Positions 1 through 8,418 of a stretch of 64,000 nt of DNA are shown here, piece by piece. Made by a program: the position numbers and the translations under genes. The notes under the pieces were generated by a model. That model did not search any database, was not told where the DNA came from, and worked only from the letters and a program-made list of their open reading frames with translations. Location of the stretch: NCBI RefSeq assembly GCF_001548055.1, contig NZ_AP014724.1, positions 496,001 through 560,000 of the forward strand. Direction: 5' to 3'. Within the stretch, counting starts at the first letter, position 1; the number at the start of each line of letters is the position of its first letter. Source of the DNA: Sulfurospirillum cavolei (lineage in GTDB: Bacteria; Campylobacterota; Campylobacteria; Campylobacterales; Sulfurospirillaceae).

Positions 1-241
1 ATTTATGATCGAGCGTGTCGTCTAAAAAGCGTTTAAACCAATTGAGATGATGAAAGTCGGTCACCATACCGTCTTGAAGCTTCGTACTTTGAAGGTAAAC
101 GACGATTTTCCCTTGGTGTCCGTGCAAATGACGGCACGCCAAACACCCCGTAAGCGCAAACTCCGAATCGAGCTGCTGCGACCAAACACGGTGTCCGTAA
201 CAAAAATCGAACTCTTTACTGATTTGCCATAGCATGAACAT
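1..241 (-). CDS. queD: 6-carboxytetrahydropterin synthase QueD, 3' end cut by window edge
   Basis: Reading the minus strand leftward from 241 gives an open frame of about 80 residues beginning MFMLWQISKEFDFCYGH and running off the left edge. QueD converts dihydroneopterin triphosphate to 6-carboxy-tetrahydropterin in queuosine synthesis. The zinc-ligand histidines lie in FCYGHRVW and HLHGH, the probable catalytic Cys in LTGCLACR, and the downstream DFHHL is also typical of the family. It is the longer QueD form, with an insertion between the first His and HLHGH. Start 241 has AAGG close upstream; the in-frame ATG at 235 is an alternative. It stands divergent to queE and queC, the next two steps of the same pathway. 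Confidence 0.88.
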   Translation of the reverse strand, partial: MFMLWQISKEFDFCYGHRVWSQQLDSEFALTGCLACRHLHGHQGKIVVYLQSTKLQDGMVTDFHHLNWFKRFLDDTLDHK

Positions 242-323
242 GTCACCTTATTTTAAAGTAAGAAATGATACCCAAAAAGAGATATAAAGAAAATTTTTGA
301 CGTGCTTTTTAGTGAAAATAGAC

Positions 324-329
324 TATGAT
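324..329 (+). promoter_or_regulatory. Possible -10 box of queE
   Basis: TATGAT lies 30 bp before the queE start in the 117-bp divergent gap between queD and queE. No convincing -35 stands at 16-18 bp. I see no preQ1 riboswitch fold in this leader. Confidence 0.3.
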
Positions 330-358
330 AAAAGTATCAAAATGAGAGAAAGAGCGGT

Positions 359-937
359 ATGTTAAACGTCGTTGAAATATTTTATTCTATTCAGGGCGAG
401 GGTGCGCAAGTCGGCGTGCCTTGCGTTTTTATTCGCTTGCACGGGTGCAATTTGGCGTGTTCTTTTTGCGACGAGGAGCTTCATAAAGGTGCGTACGAGC
501 GTTTGACGTTTGAGGCGGTTTTGGAGCGCATCGCCGCGTATCCTTCCAAAAACGTCATTATTACCGGAGGCGAGCCGAGTTTATACGATCTTCGCGATTT
601 TATCGCCGTGTTGCATTCTCACATGTACCGCGTCGGCGTCGAGACGAACGGGTATAATTTCGCGCATATCGCCGATGCCGATTGGATCACGTACAGCCCG
701 AAAGATTGGGACGCGATCGCTCTAAGCGGTTACGACGAGATCAAGTTTGTGGTCGACAAGGACGCTTCGGTGGAAAAAATTGCGGCGTTTCAAAGCGATA
801 AAGCGATGTTCATTCAACCGCAAAACAAGCCGCACGCGCCTGACATGTCAAACGTTCGTTTTTGCCTCGAGTTTGTGATGCAACACCCTCAATTTACGTT
901 TAGTGCGCAGTTGCACAAATTTTTAGGAGTCGAGTAA
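359..937 (+). CDS. queE: 7-carboxy-7-deazaguanine synthase QueE (radical SAM)
   Basis: 192 residues. The enzyme turns 6-carboxy-tetrahydropterin into 7-carboxy-7-deazaguanine, the ring-contraction step of queuosine synthesis, in the cytosol. The radical-SAM cysteines are C30, C34 and C37 in HGCNLACSFC (CX3CX2C), the form usual for QueE. IQGEGAQVG near residues 11-19 and the SAM-binding GGEP at 70-73 also fit. The length is on the short side of the family. The stop codon TAA at 935-937 overlaps the queC ATG at 937 by one base, so the two are translationally coupled. Confidence 0.93.
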   Translation: MLNVVEIFYSIQGEGAQVGVPCVFIRLHGCNLACSFCDEELHKGAYERLTFEAVLERIAAYPSKNVIITGGEPSLYDLRDFIAVLHSHMYRVGVETNGYNFAHIADADWITYSPKDWDAIALSGYDEIKFVVDKDASVEKIAAFQSDKAMFIQPQNKPHAPDMSNVRFCLEFVMQHPQFTFSAQLHKFLGVE

Positions 938-1605
938 TGAAAAAAGCTTTGGTCGTTTTTAGCGGAGGACAAGACAGCACGACCTGCCTTGGATGGGCGA
1001 AAAATCGTTTTGATTACGTCGAGACGATTACGTTTGATTACGGGCAAAAGCACCGTGTCGAAATCGCGCAGGCGCAAAAGATCGCCGAAATCTTACATGT
1101 TAAAAATACGGTACTGAGTTTAGATGCTTTTTCACAGCTCAACGACTCGGCGTTGATCGATGCGACGCAAGACATTAGCGCGCATCACAAAACGCACACC
1201 AACCTTCCCGCCTCGTTCGTGCCCAACCGCAACGCCATTTTCTTTACGCTAGCGCATGCATTTGCCCAAAAACAAGGCATCGAGCATTTGGTCATCGGCG
1301 TCAATCAGACCGATTATTCGGGCTATCCCGATTGCAGGGAGCCGTTTGTAAAGGCTCTTGAGCTTGCTCTTAATCTTGGCAGTGAAGCGTCCATCACGTT
1401 TCATTACCCTTTGATGCATCTCACCAAAGCCGAAACCTTTGCGCTTTCCCATGAAGAGGGCGTTTTAGACTTGGTCATCGATGAGTCGCATACGTGCTAC
1501 AACGGCGTGCATACGCACAAACACGCATGGGGTTACGGGTGCGGCGAATGCCCCGCATGCGTGCTACGAAAACAAGGGTTTGAGGCGTTTTGCAAAGGCC
1601 GATAA
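937..1605 (+). CDS. queC: 7-cyano-7-deazaguanine synthase QueC
   Basis: 222 residues. QueC is an ATP-dependent enzyme that converts 7-carboxy-7-deazaguanine to preQ0 using ammonia. The PP-loop SGGQDS is at residues 9-14. The C-terminal zinc-binding cysteines are visible as C187 and GCGECPAC (C202, C205, C208). FVPNRNAIF and GVNQTDYSGYPDCR are typical internal motifs. It is coupled to queE by a one-base overlap; with queD upstream and divergent, three successive steps to preQ0 are clustered here. Confidence 0.95.
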   Translation: MKKALVVFSGGQDSTTCLGWAKNRFDYVETITFDYGQKHRVEIAQAQKIAEILHVKNTVLSLDAFSQLNDSALIDATQDISAHHKTHTNLPASFVPNRNAIFFTLAHAFAQKQGIEHLVIGVNQTDYSGYPDCREPFVKALELALNLGSEASITFHYPLMHLTKAETFALSHEEGVLDLVIDESHTCYNGVHTHKHAWGYGCGECPACVLRKQGFEAFCKGR

Positions 1606-1660
1606 AGCTTTACATGTAAGCGTTAAAAAAGTACAATCAGTAAAAAATAAAGGCAAAGCC

Positions 1661-2062
1661 ATGAGCGATACTCTTTTGCGTTTTAGGCAGCGATTTTCCA
1701 ATTATGAGAAGTCTCTCAGACAGCTTAAAATGACCGTGGAAAAAGAGAGCCTCAATGAGATCGAAAAAGCGGGACTTATCCAGTTTTTTGAAGTCGGCTT
1801 TGAGCTAGCATGGAAAGTGATGAAAGACTACCTCATGGCGGAAGGCTATGAGGTCAAAAGTCCCCGTGAGAGCATCAAGCAAGCTTTTCAATACGGACTC
1901 ATCGACGATGGCGCATTGTGGCTTGAAGCCCTTGAAAAACGCAACCTTAGTGCGCACACGTATGATGAAAGCATTTTAGATGAACTTGAAACGCTCATCG
2001 TTCATACCTACTACCCGATGATGGAAAAACTCCAAGATGTATTGGCAAAAAAGACATGCTAG
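1661..2062 (+). CDS. hepT: HepT-type HEPN toxin (nucleotidyltransferase substrate-binding family)
   Basis: 133 residues, all helical in appearance. The HEPN ribonuclease motif RX4HXY is intact as R94-NLSA-H99-T-Y101. In the characterised Shewanella HepT-MntA pair this motif forms the RNase site, and its tyrosine is the residue the antitoxin adenylylates. The start at 1661 (MSDTLLRFRQ) is chosen over frames opening inside queC because that is where family similarity begins. The 3' end overlaps mntA by 7 bases, giving the usual toxin-antitoxin order. The toxic role is inferred from the motif and the partner. Confidence 0.85.
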   Translation: MSDTLLRFRQRFSNYEKSLRQLKMTVEKESLNEIEKAGLIQFFEVGFELAWKVMKDYLMAEGYEVKSPRESIKQAFQYGLIDDGALWLEALEKRNLSAHTYDESILDELETLIVHTYYPMMEKLQDVLAKKTC

Positions 2063-2373
2063 GGTTGAGTGAAACAGAACTTTCAATACTGCGTGAAGTT
2101 TTTGCAAAATTCGATGCCATCGAAGAGGTCATACTCTTTGGCTCTCGCGCCAGAGGTACACACCAAAAAGCCTCTGATGTTGATCTTGCCATCAAAGGCA
2201 AAAACATCGACCTTGATACGCTTGCAAAACTCACGTATACCCTCGAAGAAGAAACCAATTTACCCTATTTTTTTGATGTGGTGATGTACGATAGAATCAA
2301 CGATGATGCGTTGAAAAGAGCGATAGACGAGGGTGGGAAAAAGATATATACTGGAGTATTTCTATGCAAATGA
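2056..2373 (+). CDS. mntA: MntA-type minimal nucleotidyltransferase antitoxin
   Basis: 105 residues. The nucleotidyltransferase signature GSX10DXD is exact: G29-S30, ten residues, then D41-V-D43 within LFGSRARGTHQKASDVDLA. In the HepT-MntA family this enzyme blocks the HEPN toxin by transferring AMP to its tyrosine. Overlaps with hepT (7 bases) and with the following cupin gene (10 bases) suggest a single transcript. A general MNT-family transferase is the alternative, but the HEPN partner makes the antitoxin role likely. Confidence 0.87.
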   Translation: MLGLSETELSILREVFAKFDAIEEVILFGSRARGTHQKASDVDLAIKGKNIDLDTLAKLTYTLEEETNLPYFFDVVMYDRINDDALKRAIDEGGKKIYTGVFLCK

Positions 2374-2693
2374 CAAATATTCTTTTCACCACAACCGATT
2401 GGGCGAAGATTGAGGCAGTAGAGCACAAAGGCGAAAGCGGCAGTGCCTTTTGGCGAACGAAGCAGTGTGGAAGCATTCGTGTGCGTATGGTTGAGTACAC
2501 CGCTGGCTATAAAGCCGATCACTGGTGTCAAAAAGGGCATATTTTGTTGTGCCTAGAAGGTGAGCTTTACACGGAGCTTGAAAACGGTGAAGTGCATCTT
2601 TTGAAGGCGGGTATGAGTTATGAAGTGGCGGATGAGACGATGGCGCATCGCTCGTATACGCCCTGTGGAGCGAAGCTTTTTATCGTTGATTGA
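2364..2693 (+). CDS. DHCW-motif cupin-fold protein
   Basis: 109 residues. KADHWCQKGHILLCLEGEL around residues 50-68 is the hallmark of the small cupin family named after this His/Cys motif; the rest shows regular beta-strand alternation. The function is unknown; a bound metal through the His and Cys residues is plausible. The start at 2364 is chosen for GGAG at 2353-2356, seven bases upstream; the second ATG at 2370 would give a four-base overlap with the mntA stop. Its place after the toxin-antitoxin pair is probably incidental. Confidence 0.75.
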   Translation: MQMTNILFTTTDWAKIEAVEHKGESGSAFWRTKQCGSIRVRMVEYTAGYKADHWCQKGHILLCLEGELYTELENGEVHLLKAGMSYEVADETMAHRSYTPCGAKLFIVD

Positions 2694-2714
2694 TCTTTAC
2701 ATGTAAGGATTTTT

Positions 2715-4043
2715 ATGAGCAAAGAAACTTACCAATGGCTTGAGCGGGAGCTTCCCTCTTGGGTCAAAGAGGGGCTTGTTAGTGAAGGGAGTGCGCAAGC
2801 ACTTTTACAGCGTTATGCAGGTGATAAAGCCTCTTCGCGCTCTTCGGGTACGGCGTTTAGCCTTTTGGGATTTGTCCTTGTGGGACTGGGGATCATCTCC
2901 ATTTTTGCGTATAACTGGGATGAGCTTGGGCATTTGGAGCGAACGCTTTTGGCGGTTTTGCTTTTGGTAGGCGCGCAAGCGTTTGCATTTTGGGTAAGGC
3001 GTTACCGTGCAAGCGACGCGGCACTGCGTGAGGGAAGCGGCGTCTTTTGGTTTTTGATGACGGGTGCTTCGCTTGCGATCATCGGGCAGACGTATCATTT
3101 GGGCGGCTCGATGCTGGATTTTCTAAGCGTCTGGCTTGTACTCTCTTTGGGAATTGCGTGGGTGCTTCCCTCTTCGGGCGCGGCATTTTTTCAGATGATT
3201 TTGTGGACGTTTGTGTGGCTTGGAAGCCGAGATGAAATGCGTGAGGTGTTTTCTTCGGAACACTCCTTTTTAAGCCCGTGGATGCTTGCCTTGCTTGCTC
3301 TGAGTTGGTTGGGTTTTTATGCGCTACGGTACCGCAAAGAAAGAAATGCCTATGCAACGCTTCTGCTTGGTTGGGCACTTGCCGTGTGCGTTCTGGCGGT
3401 AGGTTCCGTTGAAATGCTTCTGGCAACCTATCCCGAGCAAAATGTTCGTATGCTCAGTATGCTCTTTGCTTTTTTCTTTGCTATCTATTATCTTTTGGGG
3501 AAGATGTATTTTTTTTGGGGAGAAAAATCATGGCAACGTCCTTTTGAGCGTATGGGTAAACTAGGAGCTTTGGTGCTTGTGTTGGCGCATGTCTCTTTCA
3601 ATGCCGGCACATGGCTCTTAAGATTTGACTTAGAGCCTACGCGCTACAACAGCCTTTTGGGATTGTTGCTCATGCTGCTTTTTGGCGTACTGTTGATTTT
3701 GTTTATTCGCAAAGAGCAGAAGCTTCCCTCGGAAATACTTGTGTGCGCCGTGCCTATCATCATGTTAGGGTACAACCTGTTACACACGATGCCCTATAGT
3801 GCGATGCTCTTTGTGAATGCTTCGGTAATTTTAGGGGCAGGGTGGATGATTTACTGCGGGATCAAAGAGGTGACGCTCGGACTGGTCAATCAAGGAATGA
3901 TCGTGATCGCCTTGGTGATCTGGATTCATTTTTTCAATGCTAACTTTGATCTGGTCGCCAAAGGCATGGCGTTTATCGTCACGGGCATTCTTTTTTTAAG
4001 CCTCAATGCCTTTTTGAAACGCCGTTTTAGGGGTGTGGCATGA
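2715..4043 (+). CDS. DUF2157 polytopic membrane protein
   Basis: 442 residues. A soluble helical N-terminus (about 1-45, LERELPSWVKEGLVSEGSAQALLQ pattern) is followed by roughly a dozen hydrophobic segments, for example FSLLGFVLVGLGIISIFAY near 48-66. This is the layout of DUF2157 proteins, which often sit next to a GDYXXLXY-family gene, as here (the next gene overlaps by four bases). The function is unknown. A TTACATGTAA palindrome lies just before the start at about 2697-2707. Confidence 0.8.
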   Translation: MSKETYQWLERELPSWVKEGLVSEGSAQALLQRYAGDKASSRSSGTAFSLLGFVLVGLGIISIFAYNWDELGHLERTLLAVLLLVGAQAFAFWVRRYRASDAALREGSGVFWFLMTGASLAIIGQTYHLGGSMLDFLSVWLVLSLGIAWVLPSSGAAFFQMILWTFVWLGSRDEMREVFSSEHSFLSPWMLALLALSWLGFYALRYRKERNAYATLLLGWALAVCVLAVGSVEMLLATYPEQNVRMLSMLFAFFFAIYYLLGKMYFFWGEKSWQRPFERMGKLGALVLVLAHVSFNAGTWLLRFDLEPTRYNSLLGLLLMLLFGVLLILFIRKEQKLPSEILVCAVPIIMLGYNLLHTMPYSAMLFVNASVILGAGWMIYCGIKEVTLGLVNQGMIVIALVIWIHFFNANFDLVAKGMAFIVTGILFLSLNAFLKRRFRGVA

Positions 4044-4630
4044 AACGAATGCAACGCCTTTTAGGGATTCTTTTTGGTTTCATATGCGCGGTGCAACTGG
4101 GCGTGATCGGATGGAGTATTTGGAGTTACGAGCGCATTTTAAAGGAAGGCGAAGTCTACTTTTTTAACGTTTTACCTCTTGATCCTTACGATGCGTTTCG
4201 GGGGCGTTACGTGACGCTTCGTTTTGAAAATGCGAACAAAGCTCCCGCCGGCGACACGACACCGCAGGAGCATCGTTCTAAAGCCTATGCGATATTGGAG
4301 CACACGCAAGAGGGCGATCGCATCAAAGAGATGCGTTTTTCCAAACCCGTAAGCGGAAATTTTTTGGAAGTGAACGTGCACTCTACGATGGCGGCGCAAA
4401 AAACCGATGTCTCAAATACGGTCTATTTTTCACTCCCGTTTGATCGTTTCTACCTGCGAGAAGATAGAGCACCCAAAGCCGAGCGCATTTTGAGAATGCG
4501 CGACGTAAACGTAAGCGTGAAAGCTTCTTTGCGCGTTTTAAACGGAAAAGCGGTGATTGAAAATCTCTGGATAGAAGGCGTGCCTTTGGTCGAGTGGATG
4601 CGTCGGCACGAAGAAGCGCGTTCGCGTTAA
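4040..4630 (+). CDS. GDYXXLXY-family membrane-anchored protein
   Basis: 196 residues. One N-terminal membrane segment (about 8-26) precedes an exported domain. The family motif region is PLDPYDAFRGRYVTLRFE near residues 47-64, where RGRYVTLRF replaces the consensus GDYXXLXY. The gene starts inside the end of the DUF2157 gene (ATGA overlap), and the two families are regularly found as a pair, so they probably act together in the envelope. No function is known. Confidence 0.78.
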   Translation: MKRMQRLLGILFGFICAVQLGVIGWSIWSYERILKEGEVYFFNVLPLDPYDAFRGRYVTLRFENANKAPAGDTTPQEHRSKAYAILEHTQEGDRIKEMRFSKPVSGNFLEVNVHSTMAAQKTDVSNTVYFSLPFDRFYLREDRAPKAERILRMRDVNVSVKASLRVLNGKAVIENLWIEGVPLVEWMRRHEEARSR

Positions 4631-4657
4631 ACGCCCGAGGCGTCTTGACATGTAAGC

Positions 4658-5068
4658 CTATTCGTCAAGCGTATCGGTGTCGATGTTTCCTTTTTGAAGC
4701 GCTTGCCGTGCTTTTTGTGCGAGCATTTCATAGTGTTTGCGAAATGCGTCGATTTGGTCTTCTTCGAGCTCTTCCAAGTCCAGTAAGGCGTTGTGCGCGC
4801 CTTTGGTAACGCGAATCAGCTCGTCAAGTTTCACTTGCATCGCCTCGGTGTCGCGGTTTTGCGTGTTTTGAATCACGAAAACCATAATAAACGTAATGAT
4901 CGTCGTCGAGGTATTGATGGCGAGTTGCCACGTATCGCTGTAGTGAAAAAAAGGACCGCTGACGAGCCAAACGACAATGAGAAGGATCGAGAGCGCAAAT
5001 GTCGCGGATTTTCCCGTGAGTTTAGCAATATACTTCGTAAATTGCGAGTACCATGTATGCGAATTCAT
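4658..5068 (-). CDS. Low-affinity iron permease family membrane protein
   Basis: 136 residues. Two hydrophobic helices (about 23-43 and 54-72) flank SGPFFHYSDTWQLAINTSTTIITF, the signature of the low-affinity iron permease (PF04120) family. QNTQNRDTEAMQVKLDELIR follows the second helix, and the C-terminal third is a charged helix. Despite the family name, bacterial members have no firmly proved transport role. Convergent with the GDYXXLXY gene across only 27 bp. Confidence 0.8.
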   Translation of the reverse strand: MNSHTWYSQFTKYIAKLTGKSATFALSILLIVVWLVSGPFFHYSDTWQLAINTSTTIITFIMVFVIQNTQNRDTEAMQVKLDELIRVTKGAHNALLDLEELEEDQIDAFRKHYEMLAQKARQALQKGNIDTDTLDE

Positions 5069-5093
5069 CGTCCCTCCTTGTCGCGTTCGGGGA

Positions 5094-5513
5094 TTATTTT
5101 TGTTCGATTCCTAAAGCTAGGAGTTCGTTGGCGGTATGCGGAATGGGTTTTTTGTTGCCTTCGTTATCCACGTTGACGTAGGTGATAACGGCACTCGTAA
5201 CATGTAAGCAGCGGCGCGTGCCCTCGATCGAGCGTTCGGAGTTGACTTCGACTTGCGTCGTGATGGACGTCGTGCCTACTCTGATGATTTTAGCGTAACA
5301 GCTCAAAATATCGCCGACTTTCACCGCTTCTTTAAACTCCAAGGAGTTGACGGCGACCGTGACGACGCGAGAGACGTTGAGATCGCGTGCGGCAAGACTG
5401 CCGGCAATGTCGATTTGCGACATAATCCATCCGCCGAAGATATTGCCGGCGGGATTGGTATCTTTGGGCATCGCGACGATTTTAATACGGGGTTCTCCCA
5501 TGTTGTACATCAT
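5094..5513 (-). CDS. Acyl-CoA thioesterase, YciA-like hotdog fold
   Basis: 139 residues. TNPAGNIFGGWIMSQIDIAG near residues 19-38 is the conserved active-site segment of YciA-type acyl-CoA hydrolases, with Asp in MSQID, and VGDILSCYAKI follows at the expected distance. These enzymes hydrolyse acyl-CoA to free acid and CoA in the cytosol. The start could be 5513 or the internal Met at residue 5 (MGEPRIKIV); both keep the whole domain. Confidence 0.87.
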   Translation of the reverse strand: MMYNMGEPRIKIVAMPKDTNPAGNIFGGWIMSQIDIAGSLAARDLNVSRVVTVAVNSLEFKEAVKVGDILSCYAKIIRVGTTSITTQVEVNSERSIEGTRRCLHVTSAVITYVNVDNEGNKKPIPHTANELLALGIEQK

Positions 5514-5540
5514 TGACCTTTATAAACAAATTCGAGCGTA

Positions 5541-6941
5541 TCATAATACAGAATTGTTTGAAGGCAATTTAAACGAAAAATCAGATCCGACGCCTAAGCT
5601 ACTTTGTATCTCCAAAGCGGTGTTGTGCAGTTTTAAGATGTAACTCACGAGGGCGAGTCCAAGCCCCATCGAATTGTCCCATGAATGCGAGTTGGAGCGG
5701 TAAAATTTGTGGGTAATTTTTTCGATCTCTTCTTCTTTGATGCCGATGCCTTGATCTTTGACATGTAAGACGTCTTCTTCGATGCTTAGGCTGATCGTAT
5801 CGTCGGAATATTTGAGTGCGTTGTCGATGAGATTGGAGACGACGATCTCCATCATCGTGCGGTCCGCATAGATACTGTAGGTTTCGGGAAGAAGGCAAAC
5901 GATGTTGCGCGAAGGGTTTTTTTCGCGAAAGCTTTGCGCGACGTCGCCGAGGACTTTCACGATGTCGAACGTACTGTTTTGCGCGGTAAAATCGCCGTTT
6001 TCAAATTTGGTCGTTAGTGTTAAACGGTCGATCATCGTGGAGATTTTTTGCGCATTTTGCGCGATTTTGCCTAAAAAGCGCTCTTTAATTTGCATGTTCG
6101 CGTTGGGATCGTCAAGCAGCGTTTGCGCATAGCCGACGATAGAGGCGATCGGGTTTTTAAATTCGTGGCTGATGGCGGAGATGACGTCGCTTCGCTGTTG
6201 GGAAATGAGCTTGATTTTGGCGGTGTACTTGCGTTTTTGTTTGGCACGTTTTTCCAGTTTCGCGGCAAGCTTTTTCAAGTAGTTGGCAATTTCGAAAAAT
6301 TCCAAGCTAAAGTGCGACGAAATCGTGATGCGGTACTCTTTATCGGCGATTTGTTGAAGGTTCTCGACGATTTTATCGATCTCTTGTCGTATTTTTTTAC
6401 TGAAAAGATACGCGCCGTAAAGCCCCGCAAGAAGCGCACTACCGAAGATGAGCGTCAGTTTTGTCCATAAGGCGTAAAAGTTGTGCATAATCGTATCGAT
6501 GTTGATCGCAAGGCGTAAAAAATAGGTTTGATCGTGCATCGAAAAACGGTGAGCGACGTACAAAAGGGTACTACCCAGCGTGTCCGAAAAACGTGAAGAG
6601 GTTCCAAAAGGCGTCTTTTCGGATTTGAGTATTTCTTCGCGGTGAAGGTGGTTGTCCATCGTCTCTTTGTCGTGGTCGCTGTCGGCGACGACCGCGCCTT
6701 TGGCGTCGATGAGCGTAAAGCGAATCTGCGTCGCCTCTTTAAAACGTTTGGCAAAAGCATTCAGGTCGTCCATCTCGGGGAGTTCGCGCACCAAAATTTG
6801 GATGTGCGATTCTAAGCGGCTTTGGTAATGCTCCATATTGTCGTTTTGAATCGCGACGTAACTCACGATGCCGCACAGAAGCAAGGTTGCGATAAACAGG
6901 GCGATAAACGAGCGAACGATGTGTTGATGAAGCATTAGCAT
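5541..6941 (-). CDS. phoR: Phosphate-sensor histidine kinase, PhoR-like
   Basis: 466 residues from the start chosen here. A membrane helix near 5-28, an extracytoplasmic region of about 130 residues and a second helix (LIFGSALLAGLYGAYLF) precede the kinase core. The HisKA box is ISHEFKNPIASIVGYA with His near 259. The ATPase motifs are NLIDNALKYS (N box), KDQGIGI (G1, near 400) and SMGLGLALV (G2). The start 6941 has AGGA eight bases upstream; 6935 would give a one-base overlap with the stop of phoB. It is assigned to phosphate sensing because it follows phoU and phoB in one minus-strand operon behind a Pho-box promoter. Confidence 0.82.
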   Translation of the reverse strand: MLMLHQHIVRSFIALFIATLLLCGIVSYVAIQNDNMEHYQSRLESHIQILVRELPEMDDLNAFAKRFKEATQIRFTLIDAKGAVVADSDHDKETMDNHLHREEILKSEKTPFGTSSRFSDTLGSTLLYVAHRFSMHDQTYFLRLAINIDTIMHNFYALWTKLTLIFGSALLAGLYGAYLFSKKIRQEIDKIVENLQQIADKEYRITISSHFSLEFFEIANYLKKLAAKLEKRAKQKRKYTAKIKLISQQRSDVISAISHEFKNPIASIVGYAQTLLDDPNANMQIKERFLGKIAQNAQKISTMIDRLTLTTKFENGDFTAQNSTFDIVKVLGDVAQSFREKNPSRNIVCLLPETYSIYADRTMMEIVVSNLIDNALKYSDDTISLSIEEDVLHVKDQGIGIKEEEIEKITHKFYRSNSHSWDNSMGLGLALVSYILKLHNTALEIQSSLGVGSDFSFKLPSNNSVL

Positions 6942-7606
6942 AAACTGTATCCTACGCCCCAAATCGATTTGATGTACTCTTTTTCTTTGGTGGGGTCAAT
7001 CTTTTGTTTGAGGCGGTTGATGGCGACGTTGACCGTTTTATCTTGGAAAAAGTCGTCGTTTTTCCAGACGTGTTCGAGTAAAAATTCGCGACTCAAGACC
7101 GAACTTTTGTTTTCGATAAGCGTGCGCAAAAGATCAAATTCGAGTTTGGTGAGTTCTACGGCTTTGGCATCGACGTGAAGCGTGTGGGCGTTCAAATCCA
7201 AGACCAAATCGCGGTACGACAAAAGAGCGTTGTTTTGCGGAGAAGTCCGCGCTAAAACCGCTTTGATGCGAAGGAGGAGTTCTTTCATATTGTAAGGTTT
7301 GGTAACGTAGTCGTCGCCGCCGCGTAAAAATCCTTCTTCGACGTTTGTATCGCTGTTTTTAGCGGTTACGAAAATGACGGCTTGGGTAAAACCTTTTTTG
7401 CGTAGGCTCTCGACAAATTCGCTGCCTTCGATTCCCGGAAGGTTGCGATCGACGATTAATAAGTCGATCGGCTCTTCGTTCAGACACTTTTCGACGTTTT
7501 TCGTGTTTAAAAATCCGAGCGTTTCGTAGCCTTCTTTTTGCAGATGGTACTCCAAAAGCTCCAGTAAATCCTCTTCGTCTTCAATAATCAAAATGCTTTG
7601 TTTCAT
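6935..7606 (-). CDS. phoB: Phosphate response regulator, PhoB-like (OmpR family)
   Basis: 223 residues. The receiver domain (about 1-120) carries the acidic pocket at residues 9-13, the phospho-acceptor D53 in LIVDRNLPG, and a lysine in YVTKPYN near 104. The C-terminal winged helix (about 130-223) ends in KTVNVAINRLKQKIDP and KSIWGVGYSL, typical of OmpR/PhoB DNA-binding domains. It lies between phoU and phoR and overlaps phoR by seven bases. I infer that it binds the 11-bp direct repeats found before five transcription units here. Confidence 0.87.
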   Translation of the reverse strand: MKQSILIIEDEEDLLELLEYHLQKEGYETLGFLNTKNVEKCLNEEPIDLLIVDRNLPGIEGSEFVESLRKKGFTQAVIFVTAKNSDTNVEEGFLRGGDDYVTKPYNMKELLLRIKAVLARTSPQNNALLSYRDLVLDLNAHTLHVDAKAVELTKLEFDLLRTLIENKSSVLSREFLLEHVWKNDDFFQDKTVNVAINRLKQKIDPTKEKEYIKSIWGVGYSLC

Positions 7607-7624
7607 TGTTCCTCTTAATGTTTA

Positions 7625-7662
7625 CGCGTTTGGCATGATGCGTGCGTACCACGCCAAGCGCG
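7625..7662 (-). other. Hairpin between phoU and phoB
   Basis: The arms CGCGTTTGGC (7625-7634) and GCCAAGCGCG (7653-7662) pair over 10 bp with one wobble; the 18-base loop can form a further short stem. No T-run follows on the minus strand, so this looks like an mRNA processing or attenuation structure inside the phoU-phoB-phoR transcript, not a full terminator. Confidence 0.5.
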
Positions 7663-7673
7663 CCCCGATGTTT

Positions 7674-8342
7674 TTAATACGTTTTCATCTCTCCGCCCAC
7701 GCGCGCGAAAATCATCAGTTGTACGATGCTCACGCTGCGATCCGCCATACGCTCTAATTTGCGCATCGTACTTAAAATCTGAATAAAATCGGCGGATTGG
7801 TCGATCAATTTGGCGATGTCGCTTAAAATATTTTTTTCCAAAATCGAGTAAAGATCGTCGCTTTTGCTCTCTTCGACTTTGACGCGGCGGTAGGTCTCTT
7901 CCAAGGCTTCGCGGTCGCTGACGCTCAATGTTCCGATCGAAAGCGTTACCGCATGAATCGCCGTTTTGCAAAGGTGCATAGAGTATTCGTGAAGGGTCGT
8001 AAAGGGAATTTCGCTTTGGAGATGAGCGATCATACGTTTGCTGAAGCTGCGAATATTTTCGGCTATCTTAACCAATTCGTTCGTGATTTTTAAAAAAGCG
8101 ACCATTTTACGTAGATCTTTGGCTTCGGGTCCAAAAAGTGCTAAAGCGACGACGATTTCGTTATCGATGGCGTTGGCTTGCGCTTCGACGTTTTTAAGAA
8201 GCGTTCGAGCCGATTCAAAGCGGGAGATATCTAAATTTTCGATACCGCAAAGCGCTTTTTCGCCTGCCATCGTGATTTCGGAGCCGAGATCTAAGAGCAT
8301 TTGCTTGATTTGAGCAAGTCTCTCTTCGTATTTTTGAAGCAT
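7674..8342 (-). CDS. phoU: PhoU-type phosphate signalling regulator
   Basis: 222 residues, helical throughout, as two repeats of the PhoU three-helix unit. Metal-cluster-type acidic patches appear as EAQANAIDNEIVVALAL near 52-68 and KVEESKSDDLYSILE in the second half. PhoU links the PstSCAB transporter to PhoR and restrains phosphate uptake. It is the first gene of the minus-strand phoU-phoB-phoR unit, 67 bp before phoB, and has a Pho-box promoter immediately upstream (8370-8401). Confidence 0.88.
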   Translation of the reverse strand: MLQKYEERLAQIKQMLLDLGSEITMAGEKALCGIENLDISRFESARTLLKNVEAQANAIDNEIVVALALFGPEAKDLRKMVAFLKITNELVKIAENIRSFSKRMIAHLQSEIPFTTLHEYSMHLCKTAIHAVTLSIGTLSVSDREALEETYRRVKVEESKSDDLYSILEKNILSDIAKLIDQSADFIQILSTMRKLERMADRSVSIVQLMIFARVGGEMKTY

Positions 8343-8369
8343 TGATTTTCCTTAGAATAATTTACTTCC

Positions 8370-8401
8370 ATTGTAAAGGTAAAACATTACAATATGGTAA
8401 C
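8370..8401 (-). promoter_or_regulatory. Pho-box promoter of phoU-phoB-phoR
   Basis: On the minus strand GTTACCATATTGTAAT (8401-8386) is an 11-bp direct repeat GTWAY-N6-GTWAY. After exactly 10 bp comes TACAAT (8375-8370) as the -10 box. The box therefore takes the place of the -35. The same spacing recurs at four other promoters in this window. Confidence 0.78.
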
Positions 8402-8418
8402 ATAAAAATGCCCTCATC

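Noticed and set aside
242-358. preQ1 riboswitch in the queD-queE gap
   Set aside because: No preQ1-type pseudoknot pattern (short GC stem, A-rich tail pairing to the loop) can be seen; these are biosynthetic genes with a short divergent gap.
7615-7971. Arg-rich 118-residue open frame overlapping phoU
   Set aside because: It is in another frame of the same strand as phoU, has no ribosome site, and its composition is that of an out-of-frame shadow.
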